Source: Alphaproteobacteria bacterium (GTDB lineage: Bacteria > Pseudomonadota > Alphaproteobacteria > Puniceispirillales > Puniceispirillaceae). Taken from it: DNA of 15,839 nt. This document shows, piece after piece, positions 1 through 8,142 of this stretch (position 1 is its first letter; each line of letters begins with the position of its first letter). The notes below the pieces were generated by a model. That model saw only the letters and a list, made by a program, of their open reading frames with translations. It was not told the origin of the DNA and made no database searches. The translations under genes and the position numbers were made by a program. The DNA lies in the NCBI GenBank assembly GCA_011524805.1, contig WTJO01000242.1:1-15839 (forward strand), given 5' to 3'.

Positions 1-1177
1 CCAGCAAGGCGCGCTCTTCATCTTCCATCCATATGACATTGCCGGGCGGCATGGCATGCGAGGCAGCCGCCTGCCAGAAAATATCATCTACCAGCTTCAC
101 AGCCTCTGCCTCTGTCTCAAGATAGATACCCTTCGGGGCAAAGGCCAGCCCCTCCCAGAGTGGCTCTTGCGCATGACAGGCACTGCATCGTTCTATCACC
201 AACTCGACCGCGGCAGTATGTATCTCGTCATGATTGCCATAGCTAGCCGCATCAACCCCCGCTCTGGCAGGTGAGCCAGCATAGGACAGCATCATCGCAA
301 GCACACTCAGCACTGCCGCAACAGCCCATGTCCAGTAGGGAGCAGGCTTGCCCTGATGTTTGGTATTGAAGAAATGGCGGATAACCGCGCCAATAATCAG
401 CACCAGCCCCAATATCACCCAGCTATAGCTGGTCGCAAAAATCGCCGGATAATGCCCGCCTATCATTACAAAAATCACAGGCAGGGTTAGATAGTTATTG
501 TGAAGCGAGCGCTGCTTGCCGCGCATACCATATACAGGATCAGGTGCATCACCTGCTTTCAGGGCGACCACAACCTTTTTCTGGCCCGGAATAATCACCA
601 TAAGCACATTGGCAACCATCATCGTGCCGATGGTCACACCCATCTGCATAAAGGCGCCACGGGCAGAAAAAATCTGCGTATAGCCATAGCTAAGAATTAC
701 CAGAAACACAAAACCGGCAACCGCCAGATACACATCATTTCGTCCAAGGGGCGAGCGGCACAGGCCATCATATATCGCCCAGCCAAGAATGATCCCGCCA
801 ATCGAAATGGCAACTGCCTGAAGCTCTGTAATATCCAGAATTTCAAGGTCAATCATATAAAGCCCTGCAGAGGCATAATAGACCAGTGCCATCAGCGCGA
901 TGCCTGAAATCCATGTGCCATAGGCTTCCCATTTGAACCATGTCAGCTCATCTGGCATCTGTTTGGGCGCAACCAGATATTTCACCATATTATAAAACCC
1001 GCCGCCATGCACCTGCCATGCCTGACCATGTGCTTCAGAGGGCAGCTGTTTGCCCGGCTTCAGGCTAAGATCAAGCGCAATAAAGTAAAAGGACGAGCCA
1101 ATCCAGGCAATACCAGCGATCACATGAACCCAACGCACCAGCATTTCTGACCAGAGCCATAGATAGTCAAAAACCAT
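1..1177 (-). CDS. puuD: PuuD-type urate hydroxylase, membrane protein with C-terminal cytochrome c (3' end cut by window edge)
   Basis: This gene encodes a membrane-bound urate hydroxylase (DUF989 family) that oxidises urate to 5-hydroxyisourate and passes electrons to the respiratory chain, replacing soluble uricase. The 392 visible residues start MVFDYLWLWSEMLVRW, followed by a motif-rich segment (HVIAGIAWIGSSFYF) and several further hydrophobic segments up to about residue 310. A periplasmic-type cytochrome c domain follows, with the haem-binding CSACH at residues 331-335 and a likely Met ligand in AMPPGN near the visible end. The family usually ends shortly after this point, so probably only about 10-25 residues are missing. 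The ATG at 1177 has GGAG about 7 bases upstream. It is the last visible gene of the hiuH-xdhABC cluster, and its product feeds HiuH. The haem motif and the pathway neighbours make the identification strong. Confidence 0.93.
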   Translation of the reverse strand, partial: MVFDYLWLWSEMLVRWVHVIAGIAWIGSSFYFIALDLSLKPGKQLPSEAHGQAWQVHGGGFYNMVKYLVAPKQMPDELTWFKWEAYGTWISGIALMALVYYASAGLYMIDLEILDITELQAVAISIGGIILGWAIYDGLCRSPLGRNDVYLAVAGFVFLVILSYGYTQIFSARGAFMQMGVTIGTMMVANVLMVIIPGQKKVVVALKAGDAPDPVYGMRGKQRSLHNNYLTLPVIFVMIGGHYPAIFATSYSWVILGLVLIIGAVIRHFFNTKHQGKPAPYWTWAVAAVLSVLAMMLSYAGSPARAGVDAASYGNHDEIHTAAVELVIERCSACHAQEPLWEGLAFAPKGIYLETEAEAVKLVDDIFWQAAASHAMPPGNVIWMEDEERALL

Positions 1178-1230
1178 TTCATCTCCATCATATGCTAATA
1201 TTCGGGGAAACAGGTCAAAACTTAATACGT

Positions 1231-1253
1231 ACAGGCAGAATAGTACTGCCTGT
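1231..1253. repeat. 8-bp perfect inverted repeat between xdhC and puuD
   Basis: The arms ACAGGCAG and CTGCCTGT surround a 7-base loop inside the 92-base gap between the xdhC stop and the puuD start. In the direction of transcription the stem is followed only by a mixed TTAAGTTTT stretch, so it is not a classic intrinsic terminator. It could be an RNA stability or processing hairpin, a weak attenuator that lowers puuD expression relative to xdh, or an operator. The structure is seen directly; the role is inferred. Confidence 0.5.
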
Positions 1254-1269
1254 CTTTCCAGTCTTCAAC

Positions 1270-2247
1270 TTAACCATTATTACCCTGTTCTTGCCAAATA
1301 GCAAGCTGGGCAGCAATTGAAATAGCCACCATCTGAGGCTGTTTTGAGGTGATCAGATCAAGACCAACAGGACAGCTCAGGCGTGCCAGCATATCATCCG
1401 AGATGCCCAGCTTTGACAGGCGGCTGTGAAACCGCGCCCGCTTGGTCTTAGAGCCTATCAGCCCGCATCTGGCAAATCCGCTACCACCCAGAACAGCATG
1501 GCAAATTGCCTCATCTAGCTGATGTGAATGTGTCACAATAATATGAAACGCATCTTGTGGCGCATAGGCTGCCAGCTTTGCAGGGTCTGTTGCGATAATC
1601 TGCCGATAGGGCAATCCAGATGATACAGGAAATCTGTCCTCGTCAAAATCAACCCAGTGAATATCAAACCCCATTGACGAGGCAATATGCACAAGCGCGC
1701 GCCCTACATGCCCTGCCCCATAGATAAATAATGGCCGCCTATAAACTGTCTGCGGCAGGATGAAGCTGTCTGCTGTAAGTCTGGCAGACATATCTGTGCT
1801 ATCTGACAGCAATTCAGGCTTCTGCCCCGAACGAAGCGGATGGGCTATCGCACCGCCTGATATTGCCAAATCTGCCAGATAGTCCATTTCGGCACGGCGA
1901 TAAAATTCAAGCAGTATTTTGACCTGCCCGCCGCAGCACTGCCCGACATCAGGGCCAAGCACAATATCCATCACCTGCCTATGCCAGCTATCTTGCGTTT
2001 CTGCGCGGGCATCAAAGGCCTGTCTGGCTGTCAACATAAGCTGATATTCAAGCGCACCTCCGCCTATTGTCTGCCAGATGCTATCTGTGCCTATCAGCAT
2101 ATGCGCACCTGTGACCTGCGGGGCAGAGCCTTTTGTGCGGATGATGATACCGTGGGCAATCACGGGCTGGTCTGACAGCATTTTACCTGCCACATCAATC
2201 CAGCCGGTTATCTGTGGCGGCGCGTCCTGCGCGCTGCTATCAGCCAA
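1270..2247 (-). CDS. xdhC: Xanthine dehydrogenase accessory protein XdhC
   Basis: XdhC binds molybdenum cofactor, promotes its sulfuration and delivers it to the large subunit of xanthine dehydrogenase; it acts in the cytoplasm. The 325-residue protein shows the N-terminal IGGGALE motif (61-67), the conserved double cysteine in CCGGQV (104-109) and a Rossmann-type GAGHVG (177-182) starting the C-terminal domain, all as expected for the XdhC/CoxI family. The start is a TTG at 2247, supported by GGAGAG a few bases upstream; that ribosome-binding sequence lies inside the last codons of xdhB. The gene overlaps the xdhB end by 8 bases, which suggests translational coupling. The length is normal for the family. 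Confidence 0.93.
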   Translation of the reverse strand: MADSSAQDAPPQITGWIDVAGKMLSDQPVIAHGIIIRTKGSAPQVTGAHMLIGTDSIWQTIGGGALEYQLMLTARQAFDARAETQDSWHRQVMDIVLGPDVGQCCGGQVKILLEFYRRAEMDYLADLAISGGAIAHPLRSGQKPELLSDSTDMSARLTADSFILPQTVYRRPLFIYGAGHVGRALVHIASSMGFDIHWVDFDEDRFPVSSGLPYRQIIATDPAKLAAYAPQDAFHIIVTHSHQLDEAICHAVLGGSGFARCGLIGSKTKRARFHSRLSKLGISDDMLARLSCPVGLDLITSKQPQMVAISIAAQLAIWQEQGNNG

Positions 2248-4579
2248 TAGACTCTCCTAATGCGGTTGCGCGCATCAGCAATCTTTCCGGTGTAGCAGGC
2301 GCATCTAGCGCAGGATAGATAGCGCCATCTGCGGACGCGCCAATAGCATCAGACAGCGCCAGAAACACACTAATGCCAAGCATCAGAGGTGGCTCACCTA
2401 CCGCTTTTGACCGATGGATAGTCTCTTCGCTATTCTCACCCTGCTCAAACAGCCTGACATTGAATATGATAGGCCTGTCAGAACAGGCAGGGATTTTATA
2501 GGTTGAAGGCGCATGGGTCAGAAGCGTGCCATCCTCGCCCCATACCAGCTCTTCTGTTGTAAGCCAGCCTGCCCCCTGCACAAAGCCACCCTCTATCTGG
2601 CCAATATCAATCGCAGGATTAAGCGACTTGCCAACATCATGCAGAATATCTGTACGCAAAATCCGGCTTTCACCTGTCAGCATATCAACAGCCACTTCGC
2701 TACAGGCCGCGCCATAGGCATAATAGTAAAATGGTCTGCCGGCGAGGCGCGATTTATCCCAGTGAATTTTGGGAGTCGCATAAAAGCCGGTAGCAGATAG
2801 TGACACCCGCCCAAGATAGCATTGGCGAACCGCATCTGCGAACCCGCGCCTATCTGTGCCCACAATTACCTGATTATCTGCAAAGCTGACCTGAACAGGG
2901 TCTATGCCTGCCTGTTGTGCCAGAAATTCTGCCATTCTTTGTTTTAATGTCTGCGCCGCACGCTGTGCCGCCATCCCGTTCAGATCGGTACCAGATGAGG
3001 CAGCTGTAGCAGAAGTGTTCGGCACCTTGCCTGTCGAGGTTGCAGTAATTTTCACGACCCTGAGCGGTATCTGAAATTCATGGGCAACAATCTGGGCAAT
3101 TTTGATATTCAGCCCCTGACCCATCTCTGTGCCGCCATGATTAAGATGCACAGACCCATCTGAATAGATATGTATCAGCGCGCCTGCCTGATTTAGAAAG
3201 CTGGTATTAAAGGAAATCCCGAATTTTACAGGGGTGAGCGCAATGCCCCGCCTGATCACACCTTGATCTGCATTGAACGCCTCAATCTCGTTACGTCGCT
3301 TTTTATAGTCGCTTGTATGTTCCAGCTCTGAGATAATATCCTGAAGAATACAGTCGTGTACCTGCTGCCCATAGGGGGTGGTGCCATGCTGTGCGGCCAG
3401 CTTATGCGGATAGAAATTGCGCTTGCGCACATCAAGCGGATCCATGCCCAGATGATGGGCAACCGCATCTATCACCCGCTCAATCCCGACCATTCCCTGC
3501 GGGCCTCCAAACCCGCGAAAGGCCGTATTTGACTGGGTATGTGTTTTACATCGGTGCGAGGTAATCCGCATATGTTCGATATGATAGGCATTATCTGCAT
3601 GACACATGGCACGCGCCGCGATCGCTTCTGACAGATCCCACGACATGCCGCATCTCATGGCCTGATCAAAAATTACCGCATTGATCCTGCCAGTCTGATC
3701 AAAGCCAACCTGATAGCCTATTTTGAAATCATGGCGTTTGCCTGTAAGCCTGAAATCATCATCACGATCATAAATTATCTTTGCTGGCCGTCCGGTAAGT
3801 CTGGCCGCCAGCGCAGCGATAATGGCCGGCAGATTGCCCTGACTTTCCTTGCCGCCAAACCCGCCGCCCATGCGGCGCGTGATAACCGTCACATCATGAT
3901 TGGCCAGCCCCAGCGTTTCGGCAATTTTATGCTGGATTTCACTAGGGTGCTGTGTTGAGCAATGCACAATAATGTCATTACCTTCACCGGCAATCGCATA
4001 GGCGGCCTGACTTTCAAGATAGAAATGTTCCTGCCCGCCAATAACGATTTCGCCATCAAGCCTGTGCAGGCTATCTGCCAGCGCATCATCTACCATGCCT
4101 GTTTCTATCACAGCCGCAGGTCCCAGAAATGAGCCTGCCGCCATCGCCTCGTCAATCGTCAGAATGGCTGGCAATGGCTCATAGTTTATTCTGGCATGTG
4201 CCAGCGCTGCCCGCGCAGACGCCATATCGGTGGCTGCGATCGCAAATATGGATTGGCCAGCATAGCTCACAATATCTTCGGCAAAAACAGGATCATCTCC
4301 TGCCAGTGGGCTACAGTCATTTATCCCCGGAATATCTTGCGCGGATAGCACCTTCACAACACCATCGGCTGCCCGTACCGCATCGAGATCCATATCTAGG
4401 ATGCGGGCATGGGCATGCGGGCTTTGTGCTATCAGAAGCTCAAGCGTATTTGCAGGCATGGCCAGATCATCAATATATTTTGCTGTACCGCTTACATGCC
4501 CGACAGCACTATCATGTGCCACTGGCTGGCGGATATGCCCCTGAGCATCTTGCATGTCATCTGTGCTGCTATCTTTCAT
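2240..4579 (-). CDS. xdhB: Xanthine dehydrogenase large (molybdopterin) subunit XdhB
   Basis: This is the catalytic subunit that hydroxylates hypoxanthine to xanthine and xanthine to urate at a molybdenum centre. The 779 residues contain the expected markers in order: HDSAVGHVSGTAKYIDD near residue 22, GGQEHFYLES (181-190), Q210 in STQHPSE, GGGFGGKES (238-246), RGFGGPQGM (355-363), GGTEMGQGL and a C-terminal KAVGEPPLMLG. By alignment from memory with bovine and Rhodobacter capsulatus enzymes, Q210, E245, R323 and E729 fall at the cofactor, substrate-binding and catalytic positions (E729 matches the catalytic base glutamate). All are intact, so an active enzyme is expected. The ATG lies directly after the xdhA stop with no intervening base. 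The end overlaps xdhC. Confidence 0.97.
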   Translation of the reverse strand: MKDSSTDDMQDAQGHIRQPVAHDSAVGHVSGTAKYIDDLAMPANTLELLIAQSPHAHARILDMDLDAVRAADGVVKVLSAQDIPGINDCSPLAGDDPVFAEDIVSYAGQSIFAIAATDMASARAALAHARINYEPLPAILTIDEAMAAGSFLGPAAVIETGMVDDALADSLHRLDGEIVIGGQEHFYLESQAAYAIAGEGNDIIVHCSTQHPSEIQHKIAETLGLANHDVTVITRRMGGGFGGKESQGNLPAIIAALAARLTGRPAKIIYDRDDDFRLTGKRHDFKIGYQVGFDQTGRINAVIFDQAMRCGMSWDLSEAIAARAMCHADNAYHIEHMRITSHRCKTHTQSNTAFRGFGGPQGMVGIERVIDAVAHHLGMDPLDVRKRNFYPHKLAAQHGTTPYGQQVHDCILQDIISELEHTSDYKKRRNEIEAFNADQGVIRRGIALTPVKFGISFNTSFLNQAGALIHIYSDGSVHLNHGGTEMGQGLNIKIAQIVAHEFQIPLRVVKITATSTGKVPNTSATAASSGTDLNGMAAQRAAQTLKQRMAEFLAQQAGIDPVQVSFADNQVIVGTDRRGFADAVRQCYLGRVSLSATGFYATPKIHWDKSRLAGRPFYYYAYGAACSEVAVDMLTGESRILRTDILHDVGKSLNPAIDIGQIEGGFVQGAGWLTTEELVWGEDGTLLTHAPSTYKIPACSDRPIIFNVRLFEQGENSEETIHRSKAVGEPPLMLGISVFLALSDAIGASADGAIYPALDAPATPERLLMRATALGESIG

Positions 4580-6049
4580 CTAGCTCACCAGCTGTTTTGC
4601 GGCATCTCTGTCTGCAAGTGCTACCAGCGCGATACCCGTTATTTCAAGCCCATATTTTTTCACCAGATTCTGCGCTGCCTGCAGTCTATATTCGGCGCTA
4701 CCGCGCATATCTGCTATAGGGGTGAAATCCTGTATCAGATTGGCGGCGGCGGCGGCAAAATTGGCCAGCTCACATCTCTGTCCGATAAGTGCCTGTTCTG
4801 TGTGATGCGCGCGTTTCGGAATAGCGGCCATCCCGCCAAAGGCCAGGACGGCATCTGTGATAATACCGTCATCAACCGTGATATTTGCGGCCATCATTAC
4901 CGCCGATATATCCTGATCAAACCGCTTTGACAATTTATAGCATTTCAGATGCGGCGCAGCATCAAGTGGTATTTCGATAGCCGAAACAAATTCGCCCTGC
5001 TGCCTGTCCTGTTTGCCATACTCGATGAAAAATGATTCTAGCGGCAGAGTACGTTCCTTATCTGCGTGCCTGAGCCTCACAGACGCGCGGGCGGCGATCA
5101 GGGCAGGTGGCAAATCCCCAATGGGCGAGCCATTGGCGATATTGCCGCAGACTGTACCCGAATTGCGCACTTGAACTGAGCCAAACCGCACCAGCAGGCT
5201 TTTTATTGCAGGCCAGTGATCACCCAGCACAGCCATGGCCTGTTGATGGGTAACCGCAGGCGGCAGAATCAGCCTATTCTCTTCTGTAACAATCTGGTGA
5301 AATTCGCGCACGTATCCGGTCCAGATCATATGGTTCATCTGGCGATGCTGTTTTGTGATCCATAGCCCTATATCTGTTGCGCCTGCAACGATAACGGCCT
5401 GTGGATGTTCAGCAACGCATCGTGCAAACTCTGAAGCTGTATGCGGAATGGAAAACCGTTTGCCCCCTGCCTCAATCTCTATCATCTCATCATGGCGGAT
5501 ATGATCTAGCAGACCAGATAGCACTTCATGCTGCTGTCGCTCCCAGTCAGCCATTCCCTGACACTCAAGTGACCTGCCAGCATCTATAATTGGCCGGTAA
5601 CCTGTGCATCTGCATAAATTGCCGGCAAGTGTCTGTTCTATCTCTATCTCGTCCAGCCCTGCCCCGTTACACCATGCCGCATATAACGACATCACAAAGC
5701 CGGGCGTACAAAAGCCGCATTGTGAGCCATGATAGGCAACCATCGCCTGCTGGCAGGGATGAAGCATGCCATCAGGTGCGCTTATACCCTCAACGGTAAT
5801 CACCGCACAGCCTTCGATCATGCCCATCAGCAGGATACAGCTATTTACCGCTGTAAATGCCAGCCTGCCATCTGGCTGTTTTCTGGCGATCACGGCTGTA
5901 CAGGCACCACAGTCACCCTCGCCACACCCTTCTTTGGAGCCGGTGAGGCCTTGTGTCTGCCGAAGCCATGCCAGCAAGGTCATATCACCGGGGATATTAT
6001 CTACCTGCTGAATGTCGCCATTAAGAATGAAACTGAGATGACCTCGCAC
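4580..6049 (-). CDS. xdhA: Xanthine dehydrogenase small subunit XdhA (2Fe-2S and FAD)
   Basis: XdhA is the electron-transfer subunit, carrying two [2Fe-2S] clusters and FAD and passing electrons from the XdhB molybdenum site to NAD+. With the start chosen here it has 489 residues. The plant-ferredoxin-type cluster ligands are C42, C47, C50 and C71; the second cluster has C111/C114 (QCGFC) and C146/C148 (NLCRC). The FAD domain shows VAGATDIGLW and CGNIANGSPIGDLPPALI. I chose the GTG at 6049 because GGAGAG sits 4-5 bases before it, it lies 10 bases after the hiuH stop, and it puts FILNGD about seven residues from the N terminus, as in relatives. Starts at 6148 or 6088 overlap hiuH and lack a ribosome-binding site. 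Confidence 0.95.
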   Translation of the reverse strand: MRGHLSFILNGDIQQVDNIPGDMTLLAWLRQTQGLTGSKEGCGEGDCGACTAVIARKQPDGRLAFTAVNSCILLMGMIEGCAVITVEGISAPDGMLHPCQQAMVAYHGSQCGFCTPGFVMSLYAAWCNGAGLDEIEIEQTLAGNLCRCTGYRPIIDAGRSLECQGMADWERQQHEVLSGLLDHIRHDEMIEIEAGGKRFSIPHTASEFARCVAEHPQAVIVAGATDIGLWITKQHRQMNHMIWTGYVREFHQIVTEENRLILPPAVTHQQAMAVLGDHWPAIKSLLVRFGSVQVRNSGTVCGNIANGSPIGDLPPALIAARASVRLRHADKERTLPLESFFIEYGKQDRQQGEFVSAIEIPLDAAPHLKCYKLSKRFDQDISAVMMAANITVDDGIITDAVLAFGGMAAIPKRAHHTEQALIGQRCELANFAAAAANLIQDFTPIADMRGSAEYRLQAAQNLVKKYGLEITGIALVALADRDAAKQLVS

Positions 6050-6060
6050 AATCTCTCCGT
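6047..6060 (-). promoter_or_regulatory. Ribosome-binding site fixing the xdhA GTG start
   Basis: Read on the minus strand, the hiuH stop TGA is followed at once by CGGAGAGATT and then GTG. The GGAG core is 5 bases before the GTG. This short spacer is the only good Shine-Dalgarno near any in-frame xdhA start, so it decides between the GTG and the two longer ATG forms, and it suggests that hiuH and xdhA are translationally coupled. Confidence 0.75.
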
Positions 6061-6413
6061 CAACTGCCTCGATATGTCGAATATCCATAGGCTGATAATA
6101 ATAGGGGCACATGATAATGCTGGGTCTCATTATCAATCCCGAAGGCAATTACAACATCCTCCAGAAACGGAATATCGGGCAATTTATCGCCCTGTGCATG
6201 CAAATAGTCTGCACAGTAAAAGACCAGCCTATAGCGCCCTTTGATGAACGCATCGCCGTCTAACAGAGGGGCATCACATCTGCCATCATTATTCGTCACA
6301 GCAGAGGTTACAAGCTGTTCAGTATCATCAGTGACAGAAAATAGCTCAATTTTGAGGCCGGCGGCAGGCGTGCCGCGAGCTGTATCAAGAACATGAGTAG
6401 TAAGGCGACCCAT
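6060..6413 (-). CDS. hiuH: 5-hydroxyisourate hydrolase (transthyretin-like HIUase)
   Basis: HiuH hydrolyses 5-hydroxyisourate, the PuuD product, to OHCU. It is 117 residues long, the usual bacterial length, and forms tetramers in the transthyretin fold. Visible family signatures are the N-terminal LTTHVLDTARG with active-site H7, R45 in NNDGRCD, the HYHVPLLLS segment with H99/H101, and the diagnostic C-terminal YRGS tetrapeptide (114-117) that separates HIUases from true transthyretins. No signal peptide is present, so it is cytoplasmic. The ATG at 6413 is preceded by GGAGAGG at suitable distance. It is the first gene of the minus-strand purine operon, followed after 10 bases by xdhA and divergent from uraD. 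Confidence 0.96.
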   Translation of the reverse strand: MGRLTTHVLDTARGTPAAGLKIELFSVTDDTEQLVTSAVTNNDGRCDAPLLDGDAFIKGRYRLVFYCADYLHAQGDKLPDIPFLEDVVIAFGIDNETQHYHVPLLLSAYGYSTYRGS

Positions 6414-6542
6414 TCTGCCTCTCCGTTTGTGGGCATTTATGGCTTTATGCTGACACTTTTTGGTTGATTTAGCAAACGAATATATTCACTCTTGGCCATG
6501 TAATCACCAGCACACGCCCTTATTTTAGATAGTGGTATATTC
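6414..6542. promoter_or_regulatory. Divergent intergenic region between hiuH and uraD
   Basis: This 129-base stretch must hold the promoters for both arms of the purine cluster. It contains a perfect 10-bp palindrome, GAATATATTC (6478-6487), and the octamer TATATTCA occurs both there (6481-6488) and at the uraD start (6536-6543). I could not place a convincing -35/-10 pair in either direction, and uraD has no clear Shine-Dalgarno. A shared regulator binding near the palindrome is inference only. Confidence 0.45.
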
Positions 6543-7052
6543 ATGCAGAAAATCAGACTAGACACCCTAGAATACAGCCAGCTTATCGAGTTGCTTGGCG
6601 GCATTTATGAACATTCGCCATGGGTGGCAGAACAGCTTTATGCCGAAGGTATTTCACAGGCTGATAATGATATAGACCAGCTTGCCAGCCGAATGAAAGC
6701 AATTGTAGATGCGACAGATGACAGAGCCAAGCTGGCACTGTTATGCGCGCATCCCGAACTGGCAGGCAAGCTAGCCATAGCTGGCGATTTAACAGCAGAA
6801 TCAACCGCCGAGCAGGCAAGTGCCGGACTGGATAAATGCTCAGAAGCAGAATTTGCACAATTCAGCCAGCTAAATACAGCCTATCAGGAAAAATTCAGCC
6901 ATCCCTTCATTATCGCAGTGCGCGGACTGGCCCGTGGTGATATTCTGGCGGCGTTTCAGGCAAGAATTAATAATGACCCGCAAACAGAATTTACCACCGC
7001 CCTTGCCGAGGTGCATAAAATTGCCAGATTACGGCTAGAACAGCTAATATAG
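6543..7052 (+). CDS. uraD: OHCU decarboxylase UraD
   Basis: UraD decarboxylates 2-oxo-4-hydroxy-4-carboxy-5-ureidoimidazoline to (S)-allantoin, the last step after PuuD and HiuH. The 169-residue protein has the family signatures LGGIYEHSPWVAE (18-30), CAHPELAGKLA with the catalytic histidine H70, LTAESTAEQASAGL with E90, and SHPFIIAVRG (119-128). An arginine near residue 162-164 fits the substrate-binding position. The length is normal for a stand-alone UraD, and it is not fused to HiuH or allantoinase as in some bacteria. It is transcribed away from hiuH. The ATG at 6543 gives the family-typical N terminus although no good ribosome-binding site precedes it. An ELM1-like gene follows on the same strand. 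Confidence 0.95.
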   Translation: MQKIRLDTLEYSQLIELLGGIYEHSPWVAEQLYAEGISQADNDIDQLASRMKAIVDATDDRAKLALLCAHPELAGKLAIAGDLTAESTAEQASAGLDKCSEAEFAQFSQLNTAYQEKFSHPFIIAVRGLARGDILAAFQARINNDPQTEFTTALAEVHKIARLRLEQLI

Positions 7053-7102
7053 AATATATGCTGCCAACTATCGATTTGAATTGTCCTGATAGGAATTTAG
7101 CT

Positions 7103-8125
7103 ATGCGGTCACATCCCCAACATGAAGATACTGCCAGCTGGCCAAACTCTGCATGGGTAATGTCTGACGGCACAATTGGCATGCTGTCACAGTCTCTGGC
7201 GGTAGTGCGTGCTATGGATATTCACGCAGATGACATCAGACTGTCCGCAACGCCTTTATTGCGTCTATTCCCCCGTCTGGCCAGTATTCCGGGCTGGCAG
7301 CTTACATGGGGACGTGAGCCTGACTGGCTAAAACAGGCTGTCTATCCTGACCTTCTTATCACCACCGGCAAGCGGATGGCAGGCATATCTATCGGCATCA
7401 GACGGCGTAGCAGAGGCAGAACAAAAACAATCCATATTCAGGACCCTAAACTGCCAGCCCGTTTCTTTGATTTGCTGATATTGCCACGTCATGACAGACC
7501 AAATGGCGTGCTGGCAGAAAATGAACTTCTCAGCACAGGCTCTCTAAACAGGATTATCACCTCTGATCTGCTGCCTTCAGCCCTTAGCCCTGATGAGCTG
7601 GCCAATATTCCAGACACAATACGAAATGACAGATTTATCGCAGTGATGATTGGCGGGGCAACAAAACACAGCCCTGTTTCAGATAGCCAGCTTGCCAGAT
7701 TCATTGCGCAGACACACCAGCTTGCAAACCAGCTAAAGGCCAGCCTGTTTATCCTGCCTTCCCGCCGAACGCCTGCCCATATTCTGAAACAGATTGAAGC
7801 CGGCCTTGGCACAAATAGATGTCACATCTGGGATGGTGAGGGGGACAACCCCTATCTTGCCGCCCTTGCGCTTTCAAGCGCGATTATCGTAACTGAAGAT
7901 TCAGTGAATATGACAAGTGAGGCCTGTATTACCGGAAAGCCCGTGCTGACCGCACCTGTCACCTCGCTGTCAGGTCGGATTGCCAGCTTTCATCATCATA
8001 TGCAGGCAGATGGCCATACCATGCGGCTTGAAGATGCCGTCTCTGGCACTCAGATAGCCGCGCCTGTCATTCTGGATGAAATGGCCAGTATCGCCAGCCA
8101 GATTTACCGCCGGCTAGCCAGCTAG
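7103..8125 (+). CDS. ELM1-like protein (DUF1022/COG3660 family), function unknown in bacteria
   Basis: The 340-residue protein resembles the family annotated as mitochondrial fission ELM1, common in alphaproteobacteria and named from a plant protein; the fold appears glycosyltransferase-like. Visible family features are WVMSDGTIGMLSQSLAV (18-34), GGATKHSP (184-191) and VTEDSVNMTSEACITGKP near 263-280, the last resembling a nucleotide-sugar-binding region. No signal peptide or membrane segment is evident. I chose the ATG at 7103 because AGGA lies 8 bases upstream; an ATG at 7058 would add 15 residues but has no ribosome-binding site. It starts 50 bases after uraD and could be co-transcribed with it, though nothing links it to purines. 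The bacterial role is not known to me. Confidence 0.82.
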   Translation: MRSHPQHEDTASWPNSAWVMSDGTIGMLSQSLAVVRAMDIHADDIRLSATPLLRLFPRLASIPGWQLTWGREPDWLKQAVYPDLLITTGKRMAGISIGIRRRSRGRTKTIHIQDPKLPARFFDLLILPRHDRPNGVLAENELLSTGSLNRIITSDLLPSALSPDELANIPDTIRNDRFIAVMIGGATKHSPVSDSQLARFIAQTHQLANQLKASLFILPSRRTPAHILKQIEAGLGTNRCHIWDGEGDNPYLAALALSSAIIVTEDSVNMTSEACITGKPVLTAPVTSLSGRIASFHHHMQADGHTMRLEDAVSGTQIAAPVILDEMASIASQIYRRLAS

Positions 8126-8142
8126 CGCCATTAGACACAGCC

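Noticed and set aside
500..907. 135-codon plus-strand reading frame near the left end
   Set aside because: It lies opposite the puuD membrane domain, which has strong family features through this whole stretch.
4129..4719. 196-codon plus-strand reading frame opposite xdhB/xdhA
   Set aside because: It is antisense to two well-supported genes, has a composition unlike a real protein (many His, Pro, Ser and Tyr) and no recognisable motif.
6050..6148. Longer xdhA N terminus starting at ATG 6148 or ATG 6088
   Set aside because: It overlaps hiuH, has no ribosome-binding site and adds residues not typical of XdhA; the GTG at 6049 explains the spacing better.
6414..6542. Purine or xanthine riboswitch in the hiuH leader
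   Set aside because: I looked for paired-stem architecture and conserved loop sequences and found none beyond a short palindrome.
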